Positions 36,001 to 44,822 of a stretch of DNA of 64,000 nt are shown piece after piece (within the stretch, counting starts at the first letter, position 1; each line of letters opens with the position of its first letter). Where the stretch lies: assembly GCA_001643675.2 (NCBI GenBank), contig LSRY02000002.1, forward strand, positions 595,501 through 659,500, written 5' to 3'. The notes beneath the pieces were generated by a model. It made no database searches. It was not told the origin of the DNA and saw only the letters and a program-made list of their open reading frames with translations. Made by a program: the position numbers and the translations under genes. Source of the stretch: Monocercomonoides exilis (Eukaryota > Preaxostyla > Oxymonadida > Polymastigidae).

Positions 36001-37078
36001 TGATAATTATGATGTACCTTTTTCAACTTCATTGTGGTTACTCCAAAATAATTGTGAAGTGCATAGTGCATTGAGCGAAGATATTCCGTCGCTGTATTTC
36101 GTTCCTTTAATAACCCAAGCTTCTTATTCTACAAACCCTGCTGATTCGTCTTCCTATAAGTTGATGGTGAATGGTTCATCATTTTTCCCTTGCGGCATTC
36201 GTGTTGCTTTGAGATGTGGAAATGATTCTCCTGAAAATTGGGTGAATATATCATCTTTCGCTTTGGATAATGAGAATACTATCACCGCATCCATTTCCCC
36301 TGCACAATTCAAATGTAAACTTCAACATCTTAAAAAGTCATCAGAAAAGAATACGCCAACTCTTTCGGTTGCGTTAATATATCCAACTTCGCTATTAATG
36401 GATACTGTGCAAAAGTTGCCATCTACATTGTCGAGTTCAACATCAAAATATGATTCAGACTTTTCTCAAATTGATTTTCTGGTCACTCCATTTGTGCCTC
36501 TTTCAACTTCGCTTACGAAATCGTTTCCATGGTATTTTGTTGTAATTCCTGTTGGATCGATTACTTTCATTGTAATCATCATTGCGACTATTGTGGCTAT
36601 TGTGCGATGGAAGCGAAGAAGCGATGAAGAAACTGATCAAATTGTGACGCTTGGTTCAGAGGCTCTGTTTGATGTAAAAGAGGTAACGCACAAGGAGCTA
36701 CGCAAAATGAATCGAAAGAAACTGAAAAAGTTGCCAAATCTGATAACATCGGAATCGTCTACTGTCACATCTTCATCTTATTCTTCATCAGAAGAGTCTT
36801 ATTCTACAATTGATTCGGCCGATAGTGAGCATTTGCAATCATCAGATGAAGGAAACTTTTCAGAAGAAGTGGACGAAAATGAATTAGGATTCAAAGAGAA
36901 AAAAGCACAAGATATTTCGTCACGCACTTTGGAGCAAAAAAGTTCAGGCAACTTTTTGACTCATTTTTTCAAGACAAACTTTCGATTTATGCGGAAAAAG
37001 GATCAGTACTCGTTGCTTGGATTGGATGAGCATAACTCCTGTTCCCCATATGGCTCATTTGAAACAACAATTAATTGA
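27044..37078 (+). CDS. Giant Pmp-like beta-helix surface protein
   Basis: An intronless frame of 3344 residues. It has a signal peptide (MNLLSCLIFALICLPKYVLL), one membrane span near 3163-3187 (WYFVVIPVGSITFIVIIIAT) followed by RWKRR, and a Ser/acid-rich cytosolic tail of about 155 residues. The ectodomain carries Pmp-type motifs (GGAIYARG, GGAVYSSG, GGALFLQ), typical of right-handed beta-helices. Six modules of about 400 residues begin near 562, 975, 1382, 1826, 2208 and 2602. Each opens with a YVSxxG-like strand and CG...PCKT (for example CGNDDMPCKTL), except the fifth, which has CAKNDEPCRTF. Most close with an NNxAxxGRDLYL-type motif. A TIG-like Cys-containing segment may precede the span. 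Adhesion or host-surface contact is inferred from the family. Its codon use is AT-rich throughout, unlike the neighbouring minus-strand genes. Stop is TGA. Confidence 0.9.
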   Translation: MNLLSCLIFALICLPKYVLLNVNESNNEERCFINGNSQKRSDQLKNLDCVYSVTQHTPHSQNSFFFSNLLSTLQKNSTFHSFLHYNSFLSSTFYSANSSLLFTSISFIQMQRNCTLFINNNSVLEIKSCFVYQLQSAVVSQFYSIGGQFLLNNMSFHSSDTFQCTSPLINSSYTHLQSSFHSKLSIESSQFTSLNCPSSSFLYLPSLRFLHISSCKFCNFSSTAPTLHESFHYISCQSILSGNEFSSVENIFGGSIFCGFHEFSEFISFNCSYFKLANFRGREENEIFTKQIVITPSSDISFSFDTFSSCCTNNSKGTDSTDPTCSGGAIYARGLKRFDLKIDSCSFKLCQSGAHGGAVYSSGTRRMMISNSNFTDCYANNGEGGAVYSGHNEIHECVNSSNIKNCTSKHKGGGIVMDVIRYELIVKTERMVCGHNQFVNCSSLSGCGGSAVITGFGLCSYVVGCSFFYSRAETFGGALFLQIPSDQTFDYTVSKCFFHKNIACNGKGYDCYFVDLSKLFKDKSCISGSFSTTDSPNRVWWDGGDESCECGGWINHGVTVLYVDEKQGIDDIGCGFPTNFGKPCKTLQFSIEAPSHWNTNQIDVSSGTYEETSCIFIESLYLNIVGSDNEKPIIIPKFDKVQEAIFYITDSRFILSKIDIIHTRSDTPIFKFFGESPNIILTVVNCSIKPETKAIVMNVPLFDLSVHRSRVSLCNITVSNFHCDGVPVILVKPTIDIGVSKLRSKSNEHFPTDHKSILHRMNLAEQYSKFSADGPFESDQNIGLALVNSNFTSIITTGGCPCVLVTELSVVEETHILLCQFKSCYATDSKGGACRIEMQKSQKMKISNSTFNFCCTLSDEQSSHEAKPQLNANSTAISQLKTNENVNKGGGLFCMLMEKANDFIFNNVSFTGNGAKVGRDLYFLCMNIVETVTFENFLNIFFPTFFSYNSMMGFDSRSLTDISLFDILKLQSNDIYVSDEGIAADWFLCGNDDMPCKTLSVGIEHINFGNNSHCIIKNNALLGDPFIISSTTISSATEQFANVRIRNDKDVIDDLIYILNNGTNTFVRILFDVTSTISNAATIFCSKRLHDDVQNQSLKLDDCDVLVSAVYFSDINYFLFKIEEGDLVLLNTSIEVNSPFGYALLTRPLFLFYDQCSLIEFNEVTISSFHFKNDPALKLLEEPKEETATILSGLHSSTQVPPNDGNVELNVRFHDSNISDIETSGNCPAFVDFKVFRKKSFMIVRNVDLSRCVSAQSNEGGAMRFDFPNEGRHNLYFFDHSNVYHCECSKENGKGGGIFIRLRSKQSMTVMFVPRFRGNDAFVGRDLYLSQANLLKTNTEFHFANDSGLFNDEQNSMIFEDIETKTLGDLLELLAYKSRILYVSGLILPDQNARNWVNCGSEKYPCFSIDYCVKHRSEETELQIVLMGPSLFEQPADLSSTILLSKDEKKEISFEGYPINESYTYIVSTALLTFTNITFLLPTVNVSRLVSLISFFDGQVIIMNSNFCHSDKAPKCSVDYSLVTVLSGIVTVENVSIDIGQGIMGSPLFHLSVSISRFECIFVSVQNVKLQQAPAIKFSKFNNLNSVICSSSSSFKHKSNSVLNISCQNCIFSNIKTNRSYSSVFYYEDSLFVDVTFSNTTFNYCVSDGFSTGGAIHFSFNPLSSIFVGNCTASGCSAVPGVGHRTFSYGSNFHAQSNNSGNVLASYRSANYETLGGWMYLSLCSNKTHQKSSDLSSSSAYVSSAVSSDLRIEFIGDIFTNNKATRGRDLFLVVDSIKDSVNPSQFTLDFDSENFKKSNALIGSDDKNFYVDLLDYVYMYRAENLYFSNQGSDSTQCGSIQKPCKSFHLLALHRLPDRNAIVHFQGNVFIDRCLNVTDTNIVPGFNELQSNLSLSRSFYSSKDSVLSIAGSFTITSMWITSQGSSFSEYCTFFKGFECEMIFYKIGFDIIDIMKNPLICVQKGSLTIFNSNISCMSWRTCSAIVIDESSIDINLLSKSIDVKEGLFFDIRSSNSATEGEQSMFTWKITNSSFVNCSFDPPREQKRCIGAIGLMKVNEKSNAKDDIIQMFLHNNTLKDIHSSSSLRGGAIFFGLAEPLWSISVDSSTFDNCKVEKGNGGGCYVDINHSSNPHFSFQDVIFTNNKAKYGHSMFFRFALLETQVVKMKMHLYTNLKNFYRENSIVGIDPSKSSPILLLPYFDRVEFQRRVVSEQGNNTKCAKNDEPCRTFKAAIDTLLPSDDSVVLIDGDISVTEVCTIIKGTIKSQNNTTESGKLIFQQVKELGKSKAVIILRGNVLFSSLTFAAQLIDKEIKLEKIFECEAGMCIFNNCTVPTISLLNASFIVAGGERFLLQNCIFEHVQSLSHFFRLANGTLELENCDFSSFAIQNSVIQIDGPFFLKISKSKFNLFNCINGIINNNCYSLSNKKSMIQLYATNVTNSKNVVDSTAFFESCSPLWAMIIYDCYFSNIQAFTSSFGGSIRSMFGPKSYFYANDSSFIESSAHPVSGRGGWLYVNFSHDCPSYDIVFKIDGGIIAQNNAAYGLDIFMCYEKGTNNISSCSFTLNFKNSFLNHSNSICGCDWRDTTIIENLYDYFVFYSDRIAYVSSSGDDSRGCGSSEMCCKTIATALCHVLPEKEDCQVTIIDSALLNVGCGICDITITASKDTVGCDIFVDFDNNLSSSCAIVCEGSSRLANINFCIINIPIISSFKLIKARNDSLIIFNVGVEVPQNKFVNDILLGMTLVYVGGGSVQISQMHLANLNFFSNPIQISNFEQFVIAESTFVDISIKSSSFITFLNESSFDQKSLLINSTNFTRVNAIDNQPSVLSSTVGLIFNICDSFFISCNANDRKGSAMEFHNSVSISIAGCTFIGSLMLNSASSSLSFLPYPQELSAGQYFEEEEYASCGWSHSLVYIFNAKCSCTNTRFLFSERGALAVSESNLNITNCTFAGNSALDNDFPHIRHNILCESHSEIQLSSLSSGDGTHNKVDNYDVPFSTSLWLLQNNCEVHSALSEDIPSLYFVPLITQASYSTNPADSSSYKLMVNGSSFFPCGIRVALRCGNDSPENWVNISSFALDNENTITASISPAQFKCKLQHLKKSSEKNTPTLSVALIYPTSLLMDTVQKLPSTLSSSTSKYDSDFSQIDFLVTPFVPLSTSLTKSFPWYFVVIPVGSITFIVIIIATIVAIVRWKRRSDEETDQIVTLGSEALFDVKEVTHKELRKMNRKKLKKLPNLITSESSTVTSSSYSSSEESYSTIDSADSEHLQSSDEGNFSEEVDENELGFKEKKAQDISSRTLEQKSSGNFLTHFFKTNFRFMRKKDQYSLLGLDEHNSCSPYGSFETTIN

Positions 37079-37713
37079 ACAAAAAAAAAAGTGAAATAAA
37101 TAGAAAGTGCATATACGATCTGGGACGAATTTTCAGAGTTCTTTTATTTTTCAATTCTTTGAAAAATAATAAATCTTTTTTTCTTTCCGTAATTCTTCTA
37201 GAAAAAAAAATTAAAAAAAAATTATGTATTTTGTATGCATTTTTTCGTTGCCAATATAAGTTTTAAGATTTTCGTTGTTGTGATAAATTTTTTACTGCAT
37301 TTTTTAAGTTTTTTTATATCTCTTTAATGTTAAATGAACATATTCCTTTTTTTAAGTTGATTCTTATTTTTCAATTTCATCACACAAAGGAAAGATAAAA
37401 CATTTTCGAGAATGATATGAAAAAATATTGAAAGAAAAGATTTTGCTCTCAACATTTTTGTGTTGGATTGTCATCCTGTAACTGTCATTATTAACCAATA
37501 TCAAAATTTGTTCTGTAAACAACATATGACTTAAACTGAATAAAAACATCTAATTTGCTTTTTCTGTTTTCTGAAAGGAGGCAAAATGTGACATCAATCG
37601 CATTTTTTAAGATATTATTTATTCAGATTACAAGTTATGTTCAAAAAGCAAAAATATGTGAAAGTTCATAAACTTAAAAATGTAATAATTTCAATCCGCA
37701 ATTTATAATAGCT
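37079..37713. other. Convergent intergenic stretch
   Basis: AT-rich DNA between the stop codons of the Pmp-like gene and the UCH gene. It should hold both 3' untranslated regions. A short open frame beginning at 37075 overlaps the Pmp stop codon and has no support. Confidence 0.55.
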
Positions 37714-38775
37714 TTAATCTTTCTTCTTTTCTTCTTCCTTCTTTTCTTCCTTTTCGTCTTCTTCCATTTTCGCTTTTTCTTTTTCTATCAATTCTTTCAG
37801 GTCATCTGGATCAGTGTTGGTCAACGCAATGAGTGAAAATCCCATTTTATCGTTAGACTCTTCGATCATCTTCTTCACAACGTTTGCTGTTCCTTTTAGC
37901 AAGTTTTCAGGAGAGCATGGCCCATGATCTTTTGATTATTCAGTTGACATTAATTCATAAAAATTGTTACAGTTATTGAAAATCACCAACTTTAATTTAG
38001 GAGTTCAAATATTTCATCATACCAACTGGTCTCGGTTTAATTCCGTCAAGTTCAATAAGTCTTCCTTTCTTCTCAATAAACGCAATAAAATGATAATCCA
38101 CGTGAGCATCTTCTGGAGGACATTCGGATTGACCCTAGCCAATAACAATAAAAAGAAAAATATTACTTATAAAATTCCTCTTTTGAACAACCTCATGGGC
38201 AGCTCCAAGATGAGCTTGCTCTAATTCTTGTTCACCCATCACTGCTTTCCCTCTTTCAGCAGATGACATTGAACGAGTTTGTTCATAAAAGCGTGGAAAG
38301 AATGAATTTGGCTCTATTGAAGTTCAAAAATGTTTTGATTATCAATCTGAAAAAAATATACACACTAAATCTAATCTTATCTCCAATGTTCCCAAATGAG
38401 TTCATGATGGCAATTGTGCCGCATGCTAAGCATAAAGTTTTCATTGAATGAAAATTTTTGAAACAATATTTCTCCAACCATTTCCAATTGCAGGATCTTG
38501 ATCAACAAAATAAATAGAATCATCTTTTGAAAGAGTTGATTCATCAAAATCAGTTTTCTCATGAGGAAATAAAACATATATTGCATGCACTGGTTGGGGA
38601 ATCATTTCCAACAACTGAAAAAAGAAAAGCACAAATTGAAATATTGCCATAAAACAGCACAAACGTCATCGTCAAGTCCATAAATATCAGCAAATGTGTG
38701 TTCAATGCTCAAGCCAAGAGCACGTGTGTAAGCATTAAGAACATCGGGATTGGATTCAAGAGGAAGCCAACGCAT
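37714..38775 (-). CDS. Ubiquitin C-terminal hydrolase, UCHL3 type (peptidase C12), six exons
   Basis: Exons on the minus strand are 38775-38665, 38614-38479, 38425-38366, 38313-38192, 38134-38023 and 37928-37714, totalling 251 residues. The five introns are 50, 53, 52, 57 and 94 bp. The protein opens MRWLPLESNPDVLN, as UCHL3 does. The catalytic Cys is C84 in GNACGTIAI, the His is H158 in VDYHFIAF, and the Asp is D173 in IELDG. The oxyanion Gln (about residue 76) is two residues further from the Cys than in human UCHL3, so a small insertion is present. A C-terminal KEEEKKKD-type acidic/basic tail is added. It hydrolyses bonds at the C-terminus of ubiquitin in the cytosol or nucleus. An in-frame ATG at 38823 could add 16 residues. 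The stop codon sits in TTAAAG. Confidence 0.93.
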
Positions 38776-38968
38776 TGATATTATTTCAATTATTTTTTTG
38801 GGAATGATTGATCGAAATTCCATTCCCCTTTGTAAAAATACTATATTTTACAAAAATAATAAAACATATTCTAATCTAAATAATGAAATAAAATGAACGA
38901 TGTGCATTTATAAAAGGAAGCAAAAATTGCAGAAACGAAAATTTAAGAACATTCAATATTCAGTAGAT

Positions 38969-41900
38969 TTATTCCCACACAAAATGCTGCTTAGGTCTTG
39001 CCTCTGCCAAAGCGTTGATTGTTTCGTCATTCGAAGAGACACCACAATCCGAAAGACCAATGATTTGCACGTTTTGGCACACCCGAAGTAAATGAGCGAC
39101 AGAGCTTGCCTCGGCAGCAGAAGCTCCGCTAAGATTGACAACTGAAAGGGCAGGGCAGCAAAGAGCAGCAGCATCAACAGCGATTGTGTGCCGTATGCGT
39201 GTCAGATTAAGCGACAAGACAGACGACGCAAGGCCCAGCCCAGCTTGCGTGGCGAGCGGTGAAGGAAGTGCCAGTGAAGAGATGGATGACGTGGTTGAAG
39301 CTGAAGGTGCAAATGACACAGAAAGAGACGAGCGAAGGTTCGAAGCGGAAGAAAAACGAAGCGATGAGGAATGAGATGATTTGGATTTGGTGCTGAATGG
39401 AAGCCAGGGAAGAAGAGGAGCCAAAGACGGGTGAGAAAATGAATCGATATTGTGAGCAGAAAACGGAACATTGCCGGCAGATGCAGAAGACATCGTGTTT
39501 GAGAGAGAAAGAGTTGATACAGAAGAAAACGTGACTCGAGAGGAAGTGCCCACAGAAGAATGAGCGGAAGGATACGAGCGAAGAGGAGAAGACGCAGGCG
39601 GCTTGATGGAAGATAAAATAGATGCAAAGAGGGTTTCTGCAGTGAGTCTGTACCAGTCGGCCTCGTGTTCTGAGTAGCGAGGCACAGTTCTGGTTGCAGA
39701 AGGATTAGAAGAAGAAGATGATGATGATGATGATGTGATAGAAGTGGAAGACACCTGAACGTAGCGGACATACCAAATCAGGTCGATTGCGCGGTCGCTC
39801 AGAAGATGAAGAGCAGAGTAATTGGCCGAGTTCTTGCTCGGATTACCTCCTACAGATAATCGCTTGCCTCCCCACTCTTCTTCCTCCTCAAATTGCTCTG
39901 CCTCGCTGCTGTTGTCCATCTCCCCGCCTCCAAGTTTTTCCTCCTCTTCCTCCATAATCTTCTCAATCTCCTCATCAACATCCAAATTCCGCTCCCACAA
40001 CGCCTGCTTCTCGTTGGAATGGCAATATTTTCTGAAAAATGCGACCAGCTCACTGTGCTCCAGTGACTCCAGCCACACCGAATTCACAATCCACGAAATT
40101 ACAGGCTTCAGTTTGATTGTCAGCGACGTATGAGGGGTGCGAGAAGAAGAAGTGGTAGTAGAAGAAAGCTGATTCGAGGTTTGTGGCTGGAGAAGGGCTT
40201 CAATCCAATGTGTCAGGATGTAAAATAGAAGAGACGGACACTGAAGCGTCTCGGCTGTCGAAAGAAGAGACGACAAAGAAATTGGCAGCTCAGCAATTGA
40301 ATCTTCTGACGATGCGGGTGCCACTTCTGCTTTGATCATATCGTCAATCAGCTCAAACCGGAAAGCATCTTCGTCAAACACCTCTGACTCAATCGCAAAC
40401 TTCTTCAACACACGTGACTGGTTGTGCGCTTTGTCCCACTCTTCCTTTAAGGCCTCAAATTTCTGTGCTTGCTTGATTTGAGCGTCAACGTCACTTCCTG
40501 AATCGTTCTCGCGTTGAGCAGCTGCCTTCCGCTTTGACTTCAGCTCTTTCTCTTCTTCAACCTTCCACCAGTCATTCCACAGCGTGAGAGCTTCTTTAAT
40601 TCTGTCTGACTCTGCAGTCGCAATCTTCTTTCTTCTCTCGCCTGCTGTTCCTTGCTTCGCTTTCTGTGTCTTCGCAGCCAAAAGCGCGCTGACGAACGCC
40701 ACTGCAATCTCCAGTGCATCCGACGGCACATCGCACCAGAAGTGGCAGAATGCAGACGAAGCTGACGAAACACTTGTGCATCTTCGTGAAGAAGGAGTCG
40801 ATGGTGGAGAAAGAAAACTGTGGACTGCCCCAAACCCTCCTCCTGCCCCTGCCGTAAAAGTGCTCATGTTTGGCAGCGGCTGCACAGTAACTGACAGGAA
40901 CTCTTCAGCCGCAGCGAGCTTGCAGTGCACCTGGACGCGGTCGGACGAGAGAAGGATGCAGTCCCCTGGCTCGACCGGCTCCCACACGATTTGCTCTTCT
41001 TTGCTCTCTGCCAGGCTGTTCTCTGCTTCACTTGCAAGCGAGCGGCCAGCGGCGGTTGACGAAAGATCAGACGCAAATGACTTCACTCTTTGCAGATCGT
41101 GTGCCTCACCATTTGTGCTTATGCTGGTTTCTTTGATGTTGCTGCCTTCTCCTTCTTCGGCTGTCTTAATGATGGAAGACAACGACTCTTCAATCTTGTT
41201 GTTTATCAGTGCCTCCTTTCGCTTTGATGCAACGCCTGGATTCTCTTCTTCCTCAATTCCATCCAGAATCTGCATCATAAAGTCATTTTGCCTCCGTTTT
41301 TTCTCAAATTCACTAAGCTCTTCTTCCACTTCTTCGTTTTCGACTTGTTCTGCTCCTCCTTTCTCCTTCTCTTCCTGTTCTCTCTTCTCCTTCAGCCTCC
41401 TCATTATCTGCTCTTTCACCGCTTGCTCTCTTTCTCTTTCTTCCTTTTCTTTCTCTTCTCGCTCTTTCTCTTCTCTCTTCCTTTTCGCCTCGCTTCCTTC
41501 TCTTCTTCCCGTAAGCTCCATTTTTCGCCTTTCTCTGTTCTTGATTTTCAACTGAGCCGCCTTCAATGCAGCTTCTTGTCTGTTTTTGTCCTTCAGCATC
41601 TTCTTTTCCTCCTCTTCTGCTGCTTTCCTCTGCTCCACAATGTCCTTCGCCTTTGCCGCTGCGTCGGCAGAGAAAACTGACCAGTCTTTTCTTTTGATCG
41701 TCGACGGGGTGATGCTGCGAGTCGTGTTCGGGCGAGCGCGGTGTGTTGGAGTGTACTTCGGAATGTTTGCAGAAGGCGTCGAGAAGAAAGAGGTGGAAGG
41801 AAGAGGAGTGGAGATTGACGAAGAAGAAGAAGATGATGATGATGATGATAGTACACAGGGGGACAATGCCAAGGGATGAGAAAAGACTCCTTTTCGCGTG

Positions 41901-44674
41901 GCGGATGCTGTTTTGACTGAAAGTGGCAGTGAAAAGAGGCCAGTTGTGGATGATGCATTATGATTGCGAGAAGAGGAAATGGAAGACCGTCGAGTGAGCT
42001 TTGCTTCATTTTCCTTGTTTTCTTCTTCTTCATTCTCAAAATCGTACACAAGCGCAGGCTCTCTGTACCCTTGCTCTCTGTCGTAGTCTTCAAACATCGC
42101 ACCGTATCCTCCTTGCCCTTCCATCTCCTGCTCATCCAGCGGCTCCATCACTCCAAAGTAGTCTGGATTGTTCTCAAGTGTCTGCTCGCCTTCAGACGGG
42201 GTGTGTGGGGGAGAATAGAACGAAGCGCCGAGTGTGATTGAAGTAGACGACGGAGACAAAGGCTGTGTGGCAGACATCAGACGCTGCTGGTACAGCCGCT
42301 TCATTTCTTGCCGCTTTTGCAATTTGTAGTCGTCTTCGCTGCTTTCGCCTTCTTTGCCTTCTCTTTCTTCTCTCATTTCTTCTGCTTCTGCTTCGTTTGC
42401 AGACCTTCTCTCATTCTGTTTCCCTTTCTTGCTTAAGCCACTTTCTTCCTTCAGCTCTTTCCTTGTTTGCTCTGTTGCCTTCAGCTCCTTTTCTTTCTTC
42501 AGATAGACTTTCTCCTTCTCCTTCACTTGCGCCACTGTGCTGCAAAGTGCAGTTGCTCCTTCGTTTATGTCGCTGATTGTGTTCAGCACATCATAAAGCG
42601 TCGTGAGTGAGGTTGTCAGAACCATCCACTCTGACAGCAGTCGCCTCTCAGCCTGCTGGAAAGGAGAACAATAAGAAGATCGAGTTTCTATAGAAGAAGA
42701 AGAAGAAGAAGAAGAAGGCGAAGCGGAATCCTCTTCAGCTGACGAATTTCCTGGTCTGCACAGTGCCGGCCCAACCTCCTTCTCTCCCTCGCGGCAGCTG
42801 TGGATGAACTGAGACTCGTCAGCAATCGCCAGCGAATATCCCAAAAAGTCCACATCTCTTTCGATGGGGGGAAGCGGCAGCAGCTCCTGTGCAGCCACCA
42901 GATATTGCTCTTTCACCTGGGCGCGGCGCTCTTCTTCGGTCATCTCCTCTTTCCTAGGCTCTTCTCCAAACACCTCCTCGTTTGCTGCCACAGAGCTGTT
43001 TTCGCTGCCGTCGGCTTCTGCAAGCCGGTCGAGCTGCAGCCATCTTCTGCGCACATCCGCCTCGTCCTCGTTCTCTTCGGCTTCGTTTGCCCCTTCTGTG
43101 CCAAGCTCCTCGTCGTCCTTCATCAGCCGCATCAGCTTCTGGAACGACGGCTCGGCTGCTGAGTCTGTTGCAAGCAGCTGCTTATCTGAAGTGTCTGGCA
43201 AAGTTTCAGTTGAGCTCAGTCTGCTGGACTTGTGCCTCTTCAGTTTGGGTGCTTTATCTTTTGCTTTTGCTTTTGTGGATCCAGATGAATCTGGCTTCGG
43301 CTTCGGCTTGTGGGTGAATAGCTGGTTGAGCTCTTGCTCATCGACTTCACTTTCTGATTTCATTTCTTCTTCTTCGTTTTCTTCTGAATTTGATTTGTTT
43401 TCTTCTTCCTCCTCCTCTTCTTCTTCTTCTTCCTCTTCATCTTCTTCATTCTCGTTCTTCTCTTGATAATGTTGTTGTCTCAAACGCTCCAGCTCTTTCT
43501 CCCTTTCAAAGCTCAAAACATCTCCAATGATCGCTTCCAGAATCATTCCACAATTCAATTCTGCTTCGACTTCGTCGATTTCTCCTTCGCTTTCTCCTTC
43601 ATTTACGTTTCCGCCGACTTCATCTTCATCTTCCCTCCCTTCAAACTGATCAAATCGCTCGTCAAATTCATCTTCAATCGTTTCTTTATGTGTGATTTGT
43701 GGGGTGTGCTGTTTTTTAGTTTGTTGATCAGAAAAATCAGATGAAAGAAATTGTATTTGTATTGAGCTCATTATCTCTTCAATATCAATGTCTTGCTTAG
43801 AATCTTCCTCTTTTTCAGTTGCATCATTCTGAGCCTTCTTAGGCAAAGGATGAGTAAAAGAAGGAATCAAGCTGTTGTATTCGTTCGGAGATTGTTGAGG
43901 CATTGGTGAAATTTGTGGAGAAAGTTCAGTTGTTGGTGGTGGATGTGGCTGGGGAATATGACTGCTTGTTCGCGCAAATTCATCATCATATTCTTCGTCT
44001 TCTTCTCTTTCAAATTCTTCAACAACTTGAGTTATCTGAAGCTCTGGTTTTTCGTCTTCAAAATTTTGTTCTGTGATAAGTTGATATTCATCGTCTTGTC
44101 TCAATGGTGGAGTTGGCGTATGTGGAACTGGATCATAGCAAGCATCAGACAATTCAATTTGCTGTGAAGCTAACCGTTCAAATTCTTCCAATTTTCGTTG
44201 TTTTGAGATAACATTTGGAGCTAACTTCTGTTTTGTTGGTCGATTCTCTTCCTGTAACGAATGAACTTTACCACCTGAAACTCTCTTAGCAGCCAAGGAA
44301 TTAGCTTTTTGAGCATTTGCTATTAAAAGAGATATAAGATAACGTTAGTTTAAAAAAATTTAGTCAAAAAAACGTTGAAATGTCAAACAGCCATGCTCCT
44401 TTTCCACACAAAGGAAAGGTGCTCCGTCCAGAAGCTTTAATGAATAAAAAGAATCTTTTTGTTTAAGATGAGCCCCATTCATATCAGTCATTCCTCCAAT
44501 TTGATGAATTAATTCGTACTTCGTTTTTAAATCTCGAAGTGTTATTCCAAGTTTCAATGCAATTTGTTCTAAAAATGGATCCGAAAGAAAAGGTTGGTGG
44601 GGGTTTATTACATTAATTTTTATTGGATGCTTTGGCTTCTGGTTTAAAGGAACAACCCTAAGTTTAACCCACAT
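38969..44674 (-). CDS. Large acidic/coiled-coil protein with Leu-rich C-terminus
   Basis: Exons on the minus strand are 44674-44389 and 44319-38969. The 69-bp intron (GTTTGA...ATAG, with ACTAAC inside) is in phase, giving 1878 residues. The first ~95 residues (MWVKLRVVPLNQKPKHP) look compact, possibly beta-grasp-like. A long acidic, Glu-rich part follows, with DDEYQLI and DEVGGNVN segments and a poly-Glu run. About residues 900-1010 are a highly charged coiled coil (KREEKEREEKEKEERERE). A folded-looking segment follows near 1130-1230 (GDCILLSSDRVQVHC). The last ~75 residues resemble leucine-rich repeats (LSVVNLSGASA, VQIIGLSDCGVSS). No family was recognised; a cytoskeletal or scaffold role is guesswork. 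An alternative donor, GTTTTT, lies 18 bp downstream in the same phase. Confidence 0.8.
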
Positions 44675-44822
44675 TTTGATGAATAATTTTATAATGGTTA
44701 AGAAAATTCTGAATGAGAAAAATAAAATTCTTTTTATATCAATGCAAGGTTGAATATTGAGGTGAACAAAAAAGAATTTTAAAATTTTTCAAAAATTTGT
44801 TATATTTTTAGGATCTTTTGAA

